A stretch of 64,000 nt of DNA. Origin: Natronorubrum halalkaliphilum. Its GTDB lineage: Archaea > Halobacteriota > Halobacteria > Halobacteriales > Natrialbaceae. The notes beneath the pieces were generated by a model. It did no database searches and was not told where the DNA came from. It saw only the letters and a list, made by a program, of their open reading frames with translations. Below are positions 1 through 9,881 of this stretch, in pieces. The DNA is taken from the NCBI RefSeq assembly GCF_009834785.1, contig NZ_WUYX01000026.1:69252-133251 (forward strand), read 5' to 3'. A program made the position numbers and the translations under genes. Every line of letters begins with the position of its first letter. Within the stretch, counting starts at the first letter, position 1.

Positions 1-223
1 GAATTCAGGGGGTTGCTGGGTCAGATATGTATCAGGGACGGAGTTAGATCGGTCTGCGTCACCACTTGATCGTCGTGATGGTGACGTACGCGTTTATCCC
101 CGAACAGCGACTGTGTACTGGATCGGATGGAACGTATCTGGACATCATCAAAGACGCAGCTTACTGCCCCATCTATGGGTAGAATAATAATAGATAAAAA
201 TATCGTTGGATACAAACTGATTA

Positions 224-3200
224 TTATTCTTGTCGATATATCATAACACGAATTACACTATAGAGGACAGGAAGTGTAACGAGGATACTAAATCCAGGAG
301 TTGAGTCATCTGTTGTCCCGTCATCTGCTGCCGAGTCATCTGTTATCTCTTGGGCATCTCCAACAGTAACTTGCATTGATGTTTCGGATTTTGTTAAACT
401 CTTATCTGGATTGCCTTCCGGATAGTGACGAATTTCATATGGAATTTCCAATTCCTCGCCTCGCAAAGACTCATCGTGTACCTGTACGCTAAGACGCATA
501 GACTCTGTTTGCCCGGGAGCCACAGTGCCAACTCTCGCCTGAATTGCTGCATCCCCTTCAGAAACATCCTTTGTACTGGATATCGAAAGACCATCAGGGA
601 GTTCGGCGATGATCTCGACAGATATCACTTGATCATTAACATCTGGATTGCGAAACGAAAAGGTCAACAATTCTGTTGATCCGGCAATCTCAAGTTGTTC
701 AGATGAAGATTGGTCACTATATATTGGCATTGATCTATATGAATGCGCAGTAACATCCCATACAGTGGTGTCTGAGTGTTCTTCTGATTCTAATTGATAT
801 TCAACGGTATGTTCCCCATGGTCGTCAAACGTATGTGTATACCGTATATTTGATGAGTCTAGTTCAGACTCATTAACGAGGTCCCCATTAACGAAGACCG
901 ATTGAATGGGTGTAGGCGATGTTTCTCCATTGATTTTTGCTCTGAAATTTTCTTTGTCGCCAGCTTGCAGTATCACCGTTCGACTTTCTGGTGATATCCG
1001 TTCTAATTGGAATTCAGGCGTATCAGCCTGGCTGTCACCCTCACTGGGCGGTGATGACTCCCCCGGTGGTAAGGGTAACGGTGATGGCTGTGAGCCACTG
1101 CCACCATTATCGATTGAGATTTCAATAATTTCAGAGTCGTCATTACTACTAACGATCATAGTTTTGGATTGGGCACCCTCAATCACATTTTCCCATTGAA
1201 GGGTTATCGTCTCACTTTCACCACCATCTAGTGTTATAAAGCGAGAGTCCACTAATTCATTGTTCTCCTCAGTCTCCAGAGAGATTACCTGTGACTCAGT
1301 TAGTTCCCCATCATTACTAATTGTAACAGACACATCTAGAGTATCATTAGGTTCGACCGGCTCATTTGAGTCGATATTACTGAGGCTAAAGAAGGCTTCA
1401 TCTGGTTCATATACGGAGATCAACTCCGAGACGGTGTCGTTATTGGTAGCAACTGTTGTTTCAACTTCTGGTGTGTCGTCGGTGTTCGTTTGGTAACTGA
1501 ACGAACTCTCATAAATTTCATTCTCACCCAGTCCAATATTCTTCTCAACATCTTTTTCTGTCCCATCAACTTCGAATGAGATATTTTGAGAGCCCGTTGA
1601 ACTACCAATATTCTCAATACGGTATTCTACAGATATATTTTCCCCAACACGAACATTTTCTGATGTGTTTGTAATCTCGGCTTCAAAGAATTGATCATCG
1701 ATAACCGTCTCATGTTCCAACGTTTCACTAATTACGTTTCCAGCTCTCGCTCTGAACTCATATTCAGTATCAAATTTCAAATCCTGAGTATGCGTGAATT
1801 CGCCAGACTCGGTGACTGCCTTCTTACTAGTCTCTGTCCACTCAGAGTTACCAGTTTCACGGTACTGGAACGAGACTGTTGTTTCGTCGAGATTGCCAAG
1901 ACTAACGTTCCCAGTTAGAGCGGAAGATGACGTGTTCAACATAGTTGCTCCGACTGTCTCAACCGGGTTGCCTGTCTCAATGGTTATTGGATCATCAGGA
2001 GCACCGTCTGCTACTGCACGAACCTCAAACTCGGTGCCAGCATCCAAATCAACACCAGTCTCAATCTCGGTGTTGAATGTACCTGGGGTATCTACAGATT
2101 GCAACTCGCCGAGCATTCGCAAACTACTTTCTCCAGACGAACCGGAGTACTCATAACTTGAAAAATAGACCCACTCCTCTTCAATTCCTTTCGCTGTCCA
2201 CTCCAACGTATCATCAACATAGATTTGGACTTGATCTCCATCATGTTCGACCCGGAGAATCACCGTCTCTTCATCGTTCATAATGTTCTTATGAGACCCG
2301 CTCCAGGTGGAGTCGATACTGCCGTCAGCAACGTACTCTTCGCTCCGAAGATGTGGTCGAAAATTTGCACCTGAGCCAGCTTCAAAATATGCATACCGCG
2401 CTGTCTCTCCCTCTTCGATTCGATCGTTTAGGTGGGCGTAGTCCCCATCATGAGCCCACCCATTAGGCGAACTCCAGAAATCACCATCGGCAGATATCTC
2501 TGATGTGTTTTTGTGATATGCGAGTGGCTCCCAATCTAGATTGCCTGCTTGACGATATTCAAACCAGACGTTCGCACTGTTAAGGCCACCCAGATCAGTT
2601 ACTTCCCCGTGTAACACTGGCCCCATCGTGTTTGTGTTTGTTGCATCAAGCGTTTTGACCGTCTCTCCTGTTTCAATGGTTACTATCTCACCAGTCAATT
2701 CATTGGCTGCTGCTCTAATTTCGTAGGTCGTGTTTGATGCCAACGGTTGAGCAAAACTATATTCACCTGACTCGGTGACTGTTTTCCGTTCTGTTTGTTT
2801 CCAACTGGAGTCACCTGACTCTCGATATTCGAACCATGCTGTCGCCTCTTCCAGCGATCCTAGCTCAATATCTCCATTCAGAGTTGGACCTGTCGTATTC
2901 AACCTCGTTGCTCCGACTGTCTCAACTGGATTGCCTGTTTCAAAGGTTATTGGATCATCAGGAGCACCGTCTGCCACTGCACGAACCTCATATTCGGTAC
3001 CAGCATCTAAATCAACGCCTGTCTCGATCTTCGTGTTGAACGTATCCGGCGTATCTACTGATTGGAACTCACCGAGCATACGTAAACTACTTTCTCCAGA
3101 CGAACCGCGGAACTCATAACTTGAAAAGTGGACCCACTCCTCTTCAATCCCAGTTGCTGTCCACTCCAGAGCATCGTCAATATAGATTTGAACCTGATCT

Positions 3201-6200
3201 CCAGTATGTTCGACTCGGAGAGTTACCGTTTCCTTATCGCTCATAACGTTCTTATGATCCCCTGTCCAGATGGAGTCGATACTGCCATCAGCAACGTACT
3301 CTTCGCTCCGGAGATGTGGGCGGAAATTTGCACCTGAGCCTGCTTCATAATAGACATACCTCGCTGACTCTCCCTCTTCGATCCGATCGTTCGCGTGGAC
3401 GTAATCCCCATCATGAGCCCATCCGCTAGGCGAACTCCAGAAATCACCGTCCGCAGACATCTCTGATATGTTTTTGTGATATGAGAGTGGCTCCCATCCT
3501 AGAGTGCCCGATTTGCGATATTCAAACCAGACATTCGTACTGTCGAGGCCACCCAAATCAGTCACTTCCCCGTGTAATACTGGTCCCAGTGTATTCGCGT
3601 TTGTTGGATTGAGTGTTTTGACCGTCTCTCCTGTTTCAATGGGTACTATTTCACCAGTCAGCTCTTCGGTTGCTGCTCTGATTTCGTAGGTCGTGTTTGA
3701 TGCCAACGGTTGAGCAAACGCGAACCCACCTGAATTAGAGACCGGCTTCCATCCTGTTTTCGACCATTCAGAGTCGTCCGACTCTCGGTACTCAAATTGT
3801 ACCGCCGCTTCGTCGAGTGCTCCTAACTCGATATACCCCTGCAGAGTCGGACCCGTCGTATTCAACCCCGTTGCTCCGACCGTCTCAACTGGATCGCCTG
3901 TCTCGAATGTGACCGGTTCTCCAGGTGCATTGTCCGTTACTGCCCGAATATCGTACTCGGTACCAGCCTCTAAATCGACACCTGTCTCAATCTGGTTCTC
4001 AAACGTGTCTGGAGAATCTACTATTTTTTGTTCATCAAGCAGCCGAAGGCTACTCTCTCCACTCGAACCAGACCATTCATAGCTCGAGAAATAGATACTC
4101 TCTTGATGGATATTCGTCGCTGTCCATTCTAAAGAATCACCGACGTAGATTCGTACCTTATCGCCAACGTGTTCAACCTGTACAACCACTTCTTCGTTCG
4201 GCGATAGCACGTCTTTGTCATCACCACTCCAAATTTCATTAATTCCGTTATCAGCAATATATTTTTCATCACGAAGGTATGGCTGAAAGTCTGCACCTGA
4301 ACCAGCCTCATAATATTCAAAGCTCACTGCCTCACCTTCTCTGATTTCTTCGTTTATATGTACATAATCATTATCGTGAGATGCACCATATGGTCCATCC
4401 CAAAAGCTACCATCGGCAGAAATAGCAGGACCGTTTAATATTCGCTGCCATTCGGTAGTTCCAGATTGACGGTACTCAAACCAGACGTTCGCACTGTCGA
4501 GGCCACCCAAATCAGCCACTTCCCCGTGTAATGTTGGTCCCAGTGTATCCGCGTTTGTTGGATTGAGCGTTTTGACGGTCTCTCCTGTTTCAATGGGTAC
4601 TATTTCACCAGTCAGTTCTTTGGTTGCTGCTCTGATCTCATAGGTCGTGTTTGATGCTAACGGTTGAACAAAACTATATTCACCTGATTCGGTGATCGTT
4701 TTCTGTTCTGTTTGTTCCCAACTGGAGTCACCTGACTCTCGATATTCGAACCATGCTGTCGCCTCTTCCAGTGACCCTATCTCAACATCTCCATTCAGGG
4801 TTGGGCCCGCAGTATTCAACCCCGTTGCTCCGACTGTCCCAACCGGATTGCCTATCTCAATGGTAATTGGATTGTCGGGAGCCCCGTCTGCTACTGCACG
4901 AACATCGTACTCAGTACCAGCCTCTAAATCGACACCTGTCTCAATCTGGTTCTCAAACGTGTCTGGGGAATCTACTGTTTTTCGTTCATCAAGCAGTCGG
5001 AGGCTACTTTCCTCACTTGAACCAGACCACTCGTAGCTCGAGAAATAGATACTCTCTTGATGGATATCCGTCGCTGTCCATTCTAAGGAGTCACCGACGT
5101 AGATCCGTACCTCATCGCCAACGTGTTCAACCTGTACAACCACTTCTTCGTTCGACGATAGCACGTCTTTCTCATCACCACCCCAAATACCATCGATTCC
5201 GCCATCAGCAACGTGTTTTTTATCACGAAGGTGTGGCTGAAAGTCTGCACCTGAACCCGCTTCATAGTACGTAAAACTCACTGATTCACCTTCTCTGATT
5301 TGCTCGTTTATATGAACAAAATCATCATCATGGGATGCACCATATGGTTCACCCCAAAAACTACCATCGGCAGAAATAGCAGGTCCGTTTAATATCCGCT
5401 GCCATCCGATAGTTCCAGATTTGCGATATTCAAACCAGACATTCGTACTGTCAAGGCCACCCAAATCGGTCACTTCTCCTTGCAATACTGGTCCCATCGT
5501 ATCTGCGTTTGTTGGGTTGAGCGTTTTGACCGTTTCTTCTGTTTCAATGGGTACTATTTCACCGGTCAGCTCTTCGGTTGCTGCTCTGATCTCGTAGGTC
5601 GTGTTTGATGCCAACGGTTGAGCAAACGCGAACTCGCCCGAGCCAGAGACAGACTTCCATCCTGTTTTCGACCATTCAGAGTCGCCTGACTCTCGATACT
5701 CAAATCGTACCGTCGCTTCGTCAAGTGCTCCTAACTCAATATTCCCGTGTAGAGTCGGGCCCGTCGTATTCAAATCCGTTGCTCCGACCATTTCAACTGG
5801 ATCGCCTGTCTCAAAGATGACCGGATCTCCAGATGAATTGTCCGCTACTGCTCGAATCTCGTACTCAGTACCGGCCTCTAAATCAATACCAGTCTCAATC
5901 TCGTTCTTAAAAATATCTGGAGAATATGTTGTTTTTCGCTCATCAAGCAATCGGAGGCTACTTTCTCCACTTGAACCGGCATACTCATAGCTTGAAAAGT
6001 AGATACTCTCTTGATGGATATCCGTCGCTGTCCATTCTAAGGAATCATTGACGTAGATTCGCACCTCCTCGCCAACATATTCGACCTGTACAGTTACTTC
6101 TTCGTTCGCCGGTAGTACGTCTTTATGATTTCCACTCCAAATTTCATCTATTCTGCCATCAGCAACGTATTTTTCATCACGAAGATATGGCTGAAAGTCT

Positions 6201-6649
6201 GCACCTGAGCCAGCTTCATAGTATGTAAAGCTAACTGCCTCGCCTTCCCTGATGTGTTCGTTTATATGTGCATAATCATCATCATGGGATGCACCATATG
6301 GTCCATCCCAAAAGCTACCATCGGCAGAAATAGCAGGTCTGTTTAATATTCGCTGCCATTCAGTGGTTCCAGATTTGCGGTACTCGAACCAGACATTTGT
6401 ACTGTCAAGGCCACCCAAATCCGTCACTTCCCCACGTAGTACTGGGCCCATCGTGCCTGAACCATTGGCAGACAGAGTACTCACAGAGGCACTCTGGGAA
6501 TTTGTATCAGATGTGTTAATATTATCAGTGCCATCTTCAATCGAGCTATTATTAGGCTCAGCCAATACTACACCTCCTATTGCGACGCTAGCAATAAGGA
6601 GAGCGATAATATATATGATTATTATGGGGGGATTTTGTATTTTGGACAT
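224..6649 (-). CDS. Giant secreted tandem-repeat surface protein (2141 aa)
   Basis: Likely a cell-surface protein exposed outside the cell. A hydrophobic stretch at residues 9-30 is a Sec-type signal or anchor. Residues about 66-1650 are five copies of a ~319-residue unit: an Fn3-like strand-rich part, an inserted ~130-residue jelly-roll-like part, and a second Fn3-like part ending near ETVKTLNPTNA. Two CARDB-like domains and a PKD-like domain follow. The C-terminus is an acidic Thr/Asp linker, then STPGFS and a hydrophobic segment ending in RQE, which resembles a PGF-CTERM archaeosortase anchor though the final positive charge is weak. Many N-x-S/T sites suit N-glycosylation. The start is the ATG at 6649, directly before the hydrophobic segment. 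The next gene upstream is also a PGF-anchored exported protein. No catalytic residues were recognised; adhesion or envelope structure is inferred. Confidence 0.82.
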   Translation of the reverse strand: MSKIQNPPIIIIYIIALLIASVAIGGVVLAEPNNSSIEDGTDNINTSDTNSQSASVSTLSANGSGTMGPVLRGEVTDLGGLDSTNVWFEYRKSGTTEWQRILNRPAISADGSFWDGPYGASHDDDYAHINEHIREGEAVSFTYYEAGSGADFQPYLRDEKYVADGRIDEIWSGNHKDVLPANEEVTVQVEYVGEEVRIYVNDSLEWTATDIHQESIYFSSYEYAGSSGESSLRLLDERKTTYSPDIFKNEIETGIDLEAGTEYEIRAVADNSSGDPVIFETGDPVEMVGATDLNTTGPTLHGNIELGALDEATVRFEYRESGDSEWSKTGWKSVSGSGEFAFAQPLASNTTYEIRAATEELTGEIVPIETEETVKTLNPTNADTMGPVLQGEVTDLGGLDSTNVWFEYRKSGTIGWQRILNGPAISADGSFWGEPYGASHDDDFVHINEQIREGESVSFTYYEAGSGADFQPHLRDKKHVADGGIDGIWGGDEKDVLSSNEEVVVQVEHVGDEVRIYVGDSLEWTATDIHQESIYFSSYEWSGSSEESSLRLLDERKTVDSPDTFENQIETGVDLEAGTEYDVRAVADGAPDNPITIEIGNPVGTVGATGLNTAGPTLNGDVEIGSLEEATAWFEYRESGDSSWEQTEQKTITESGEYSFVQPLASNTTYEIRAATKELTGEIVPIETGETVKTLNPTNADTLGPTLHGEVADLGGLDSANVWFEYRQSGTTEWQRILNGPAISADGSFWDGPYGASHDNDYVHINEEIREGEAVSFEYYEAGSGADFQPYLRDEKYIADNGINEIWSGDDKDVLSPNEEVVVQVEHVGDKVRIYVGDSLEWTATNIHQESIYFSSYEWSGSSGESSLRLLDEQKIVDSPDTFENQIETGVDLEAGTEYDIRAVTDNAPGEPVTFETGDPVETVGATGLNTTGPTLQGYIELGALDEAAVQFEYRESDDSEWSKTGWKPVSNSGGFAFAQPLASNTTYEIRAATEELTGEIVPIETGETVKTLNPTNANTLGPVLHGEVTDLGGLDSTNVWFEYRKSGTLGWEPLSYHKNISEMSADGDFWSSPSGWAHDGDYVHANDRIEEGESARYVYYEAGSGANFRPHLRSEEYVADGSIDSIWTGDHKNVMSDKETVTLRVEHTGDQVQIYIDDALEWTATGIEEEWVHFSSYEFRGSSGESSLRMLGEFQSVDTPDTFNTKIETGVDLDAGTEYEVRAVADGAPDDPITFETGNPVETVGATRLNTTGPTLNGDIELGSLEEATAWFEYRESGDSSWKQTERKTVTESGEYSFAQPLASNTTYEIRAAANELTGEIVTIETGETVKTLDATNTNTMGPVLHGEVTDLGGLNSANVWFEYRQAGNLDWEPLAYHKNTSEISADGDFWSSPNGWAHDGDYAHLNDRIEEGETARYAYFEAGSGANFRPHLRSEEYVADGSIDSTWSGSHKNIMNDEETVILRVEHDGDQVQIYVDDTLEWTAKGIEEEWVYFSSYEYSGSSGESSLRMLGELQSVDTPGTFNTEIETGVDLDAGTEFEVRAVADGAPDDPITIETGNPVETVGATMLNTSSSALTGNVSLGNLDETTVSFQYRETGNSEWTETSKKAVTESGEFTHTQDLKFDTEYEFRARAGNVISETLEHETVIDDQFFEAEITNTSENVRVGENISVEYRIENIGSSTGSQNISFEVDGTEKDVEKNIGLGENEIYESSFSYQTNTDDTPEVETTVATNNDTVSELISVYEPDEAFFSLSNIDSNEPVEPNDTLDVSVTISNDGELTESQVISLETEENNELVDSRFITLDGGESETITLQWENVIEGAQSKTMIVSSNDDSEIIEISIDNGGSGSQPSPLPLPPGESSPPSEGDSQADTPEFQLERISPESRTVILQAGDKENFRAKINGETSPTPIQSVFVNGDLVNESELDSSNIRYTHTFDDHGEHTVEYQLESEEHSDTTVWDVTAHSYRSMPIYSDQSSSEQLEIAGSTELLTFSFRNPDVNDQVISVEIIAELPDGLSISSTKDVSEGDAAIQARVGTVAPGQTESMRLSVQVHDESLRGEELEIPYEIRHYPEGNPDKSLTKSETSMQVTVGDAQEITDDSAADDGTTDDSTPGFSILVTLPVLYSVIRVMIYRQE
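1700..6460 (-). repeat. Five in-frame tandem repeats of ~0.96 kb
   Basis: Unit starts recur near 6454, 5498, 4536, 3581 and 2620, a spacing of 952-962 bases. Units 1-3 share the NGPAISADGSFW-type insert and units 4-5 a different YHKN-type insert, so the array expanded from two subtypes. Long near-identical DNA stretches between units make copy-number change by recombination likely. Confidence 0.9.
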
Positions 6650-6731
6650 AGTTTGACCGGTTCTTAAACGACTGCGCAGCTATGGTCAGCGGAAACTGGG
6701 CAATGACATCTCCAGTTACACATCGCTACAA

Positions 6732-7475
6732 TTAATCACCAGTAAGTCGACGTTTCAAAATGTAACCAGCTCCGCTAAGACCAGCTAGTGCTCCTGGAAC
6801 TCCAAAACCAGGGACGCCATCAACTGTGCTCTCGTCATCATCCTCTGATTCTTCTGGAGCGGGGTTCGGTTCCTCGACTTCGATGGTATGTCTGATGCCG
6901 CTCTGCTGAACAGATTCTTCAGGATTGCCCTCAAACCAAAGCTCGTAGTCTGCGACAACAGTTACACTGTCACCGGCTTCAGCACCCTGCGTGTGGAGTT
7001 CGGCTCGGATGTCGCGGACCTCTCCGGGCCGAACCTCGAATGTACCAACCACGAGATCTGAAGTCGCTTGATCCCATTCTGCACCGCCACCCCACTGGAA
7101 GCCTGCGTCAGTAAAGCTAAATTCGAGATCAACAATGATCGTACAGTCATCCGAGATCATCTGATCCGGTCGGAAATTGGCCTCGACCACGGCTGGATCC
7201 TCGGTCGTGATCCGACTATTTGGTGTGGTCACGCTCGTCCGACTCATACTGGGCGATCCATCACACGTCGTCGCTTCTTCTTCCTCTTCGCTGGCTTCGT
7301 CTTCCTCCTTGTCGTCAGTCTCAGTCTCATCATCTGCGTCGGTCTCGTCTTCCTCAGCTGAGATTGGTGTCGAACCAACGCTGATAGCCGTTCCTGTAAG
7401 TAACCCAGCTGCTGTAGTTTGCAATACCTTTCTTCTCATCCAAGGAGTAGTTTCGGAGTCGGAGTTTTTCGTCAT
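6732..7475 (-). CDS. Tat-exported acidic protein with PGF-CTERM-like anchor
   Basis: A 247-residue protein from the ATG at 7475. A longer frame from 7559 exists, but this start puts the twin-arginine motif (RRKVLQTTAAG) at residues 13-23 and a TATA-like box 25-30 bases upstream. After the Tat leader comes a Glu/Asp-only stretch, then a ~140-residue beta-rich domain with one Cys pair (near residues 80 and 120) that could form a disulfide. An acidic Glu/Asp/Pro linker leads to GVPGFGVPG, a hydrophobic run and KRR. That is the PGF-CTERM arrangement, so processing by an archaeosortase and lipid anchoring is expected. The domain itself was not recognised. It lies 82 bases upstream of the giant repeat gene on the same strand, so the two may be co-expressed surface proteins. 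Confidence 0.8.
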   Translation of the reverse strand: MTKNSDSETTPWMRRKVLQTTAAGLLTGTAISVGSTPISAEEDETDADDETETDDKEEDEASEEEEEATTCDGSPSMSRTSVTTPNSRITTEDPAVVEANFRPDQMISDDCTIIVDLEFSFTDAGFQWGGGAEWDQATSDLVVGTFEVRPGEVRDIRAELHTQGAEAGDSVTVVADYELWFEGNPEESVQQSGIRHTIEVEEPNPAPEESEDDDESTVDGVPGFGVPGALAGLSGAGYILKRRLTGD

Positions 7476-7497
7476 ACCATATATATAATATTTCGTG

Positions 7498-7506
7498 TAT
7501 ATAAAA
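7498..7506 (-). promoter_or_regulatory. TATA-like box of a leaderless transcript
   Basis: On the minus strand TTTATATA lies about 25-30 bases before the ATG at 7475, the spacing of haloarchaeal promoters whose mRNA starts at the start codon. It supports the shorter start of the Tat-exported protein. Confidence 0.5.
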
Positions 7507-7713
7507 TCTCTGGCCGTGACGAATCGCCATACAGCGTTGAAATTGCTTACCCATAGCATGCTTGATATTTGGTTGGTGAGATAGTTTGAAAGTCGAGGTA
7601 GCCATCTGTGTGCGGTTGATCACAGTTATGAGTCCGTCATCAGCAATCCTACTCACGATCACTCGTTAAGTATTACCGCGCTGCTATTCAATCGATCAAG
7701 CCGTCGACTAGGA

Positions 7714-9120
7714 GTGAAAGTTGATGTCATTCTGGTCGGAATGTCTTTAAGGACTCATTACATTTTATCGTGTATGAGTCAGCTAGGGTTGGCAAAATCG
7801 TTTCGTGCTTATATGAAGGAAACTTCTGCAGGAGATTCTACTAGGGACGAGACTTCTAGCAATGACCAACAACGTGATCAAGAGAGTGATATTAATGCAT
7901 CTGATCTCGAGTCAAATTGGTGGATGACTTCGGATACGGTTGATGCGCCTAATCGAGTGCTCCGCTATCTCTACCCGGGATACTTCGAATCGGACGCGAA
8001 AGCACAGATTCCACTCTTTGAAGATGAGAGCGGCATTACAGTGACTGACGAACAGACGCCAGCACATGCCACTGGGACACGCAAAACCTACACGACTCTC
8101 TTTGATCACGACGAAACTCAATTCGATGTGGGGCATATGGATGTTATTTGGCCAACCTATTTTTCAGAGAATGAGTGGGCAGAACCTGTTGACGACCGGG
8201 AGAATTACACCGACGACATGATCAAGGTGCAAGTGGATACTGTTACAGTAGACGGCGAACTGCGGGCTATGCCGATTCATACTGATGCTAATGTACTCTA
8301 CTATCGAGAAGACAAACTCGAAGAATACGGGTACAGCGCTCCTCCAAAAACCGATTCAGAACTCGTTGATATTGCACAAGATATCCTGGACCGTGATGAT
8401 GAGATTGAGCACGGTTTCATTTGGCAGGGCGGCCAGAATGAGGGGCTCACAATTATGTGGTTGAACTGGCTCTGGGGACGCAACGGTGATCTCGTTGATG
8501 GAGATGATATTGTAGTAGACACTAAGGCAGGTGTCGACGCACTGCGACATGCTGTTAATCTTATACACGTTTATGATGTCACACCGGAGTCAGTCACACA
8601 CAGTTCGACTGACAAAAACCGGAAAACCTTCCAAACTGGGAACACTCTTTTCATGCGAAATTGGCCGTACGCCGTCTCTAGACTCGATGATGGGACACCA
8701 GTGAGTGATGATTTCAGCGTTGCTCCGTTACCAGTTCACGAGGAACATCCTGACGCGAATAACGCCTGTCTTGGTGGTTGGAATCTATTTATTAACCCCG
8801 AATCCGATCAAAAGGCTGCTGCACAAGAGTTTCTCGAATGGATGGCGTCAGAGGAGGTTCAACGACGCCTCGCTCTGGATCACAGTCGGCTTCCCGTCCG
8901 GAAATCAGTGTATGACGACGAAGATGTTCGTGAAGAGTTTGAAACACTAGATGTGTTCGAACAAGCTCTGGAACAATCGCAAAGTCGCCCATCAATTACG
9001 CAGTACCCTAGGTTTTCTGAAATAGTCTTCACCGAATGCAACGCTGCGTTGTGTCAGGAGAAAACACCGTCTCAGGCGCTCTCGGACGCCCAGTCTAAGA
9101 TCGATATGGAAGTGAACTGA
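7714..9120 (+). CDS. ABC-type solute-binding protein fold, no export signal
   Basis: The body (about residues 80-460) is a family-1-like extracellular solute-binding protein: a first lobe with YREDKLEEYGY, a hinge region, and the C-terminal LGGWNLFINPES and EEVQRRLALDHSRLPVRKS signatures of sugar-binding members. Haloarchaeal binding proteins normally begin with a Tat leader and a lipobox Cys. Here the N-terminus has neither: it starts at a GTG (7714; alternative ATGs at 7741 and 7774) and runs into a polar, Asp/Ser-rich stretch. No permease or ATPase genes are nearby; an FkbM methyltransferase follows after 33 bases. It is either an intracellular sensor derived from a binding protein, or a gene whose 5' end was replaced. 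Confidence 0.7.
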   Translation: MKVDVILVGMSLRTHYILSCMSQLGLAKSFRAYMKETSAGDSTRDETSSNDQQRDQESDINASDLESNWWMTSDTVDAPNRVLRYLYPGYFESDAKAQIPLFEDESGITVTDEQTPAHATGTRKTYTTLFDHDETQFDVGHMDVIWPTYFSENEWAEPVDDRENYTDDMIKVQVDTVTVDGELRAMPIHTDANVLYYREDKLEEYGYSAPPKTDSELVDIAQDILDRDDEIEHGFIWQGGQNEGLTIMWLNWLWGRNGDLVDGDDIVVDTKAGVDALRHAVNLIHVYDVTPESVTHSSTDKNRKTFQTGNTLFMRNWPYAVSRLDDGTPVSDDFSVAPLPVHEEHPDANNACLGGWNLFINPESDQKAAAQEFLEWMASEEVQRRLALDHSRLPVRKSVYDDEDVREEFETLDVFEQALEQSQSRPSITQYPRFSEIVFTECNAALCQEKTPSQALSDAQSKIDMEVN

Positions 9121-9153
9121 CCCGCCACTCGACTCATAATACGAATACAAACC

Positions 9154-9828
9154 ATGTCATTTACCGAAGACGAGGTTGAGAAGTTGCTAGATGGGAAGTG
9201 GGTACTCCCCTTTGATAAGGAAAGTGAGATGACCATACTCAGACAGCTCGATAACATAATCCCGTCGTCAGGTGTTTTCTGGGATGTTGGCGCTCATGCG
9301 GGACTGTACAGCATACTCTGTGCCCAACTTTCCGCTAATGTAGACGTATACTCCTTCGAACCGTCAGTATACACTCGGACCAATCTCCTACAGAGGAACG
9401 TAAGTGATTTCGAGAACGTTTCAATTGTTCCATATCCGTTAGCAGACACCGCTGGGATGGTTACGTACGTAGATTCAGAGGAGGGACACACAACGAACTC
9501 GCTTCTCTCAACACCAATTACTCCTGATGATCCGACCACCTTCGAACTGGATGCTCATACGGCGCAAACTGCAGTAAACGAACTCGGAGTGTCTCCACCG
9601 GATGTTGTCAAAATCGATGTTGAAGGTGCTGAACACCGCGTTCTACAAGGGTTTGGTGACGATTTGATGGAAGGAGTCTCGGCAGTGCTGTGTGAATTGC
9701 ATCACATTGATGGCGAGGATACGAATACGATTCCGTATTTGCAGGCACATAACTTTGACGTGACAGTTCTTGCAGATCGCGAGACGTACGACAACCGCAA
9801 GCAGGAACACATTCTTGCAACAAAATAA
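9154..9828 (+). CDS. FkbM-family SAM-dependent methyltransferase
   Basis: A 224-residue protein of the FkbM family, which O-methylates sugars or small molecules. The SAM-binding motif I is FWDVGAHAGLYS near residues 37-48, followed by an acidic loop (YSFEPS) that should hold the ribose. The family signature VVKIDVEGAEHRVLQG is near residues 150-166. The length fits a single-domain member with no fused glycosyltransferase. It begins 33 bases after the solute-binding protein gene and is probably co-transcribed with it. With no glycan synthesis genes beside it, the acceptor is unknown. Confidence 0.85.
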   Translation: MSFTEDEVEKLLDGKWVLPFDKESEMTILRQLDNIIPSSGVFWDVGAHAGLYSILCAQLSANVDVYSFEPSVYTRTNLLQRNVSDFENVSIVPYPLADTAGMVTYVDSEEGHTTNSLLSTPITPDDPTTFELDAHTAQTAVNELGVSPPDVVKIDVEGAEHRVLQGFGDDLMEGVSAVLCELHHIDGEDTNTIPYLQAHNFDVTVLADRETYDNRKQEHILATK

Positions 9829-9881
9829 TCCGTTGTCTGCCACTCGTTCAAATAAAGTGAGTGATTATCCCAGTTCGTAAC

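Noticed and set aside
21-215. 64-codon minus-strand frame at the left edge
   Set aside because: No recognisable motif and no ribosome-binding site; the region is probably the 3' flank of the giant gene.
1700-6460. CRISPR or satellite array
   Set aside because: Repeat units are ~0.96 kb, in frame and protein-coding, so not CRISPR.
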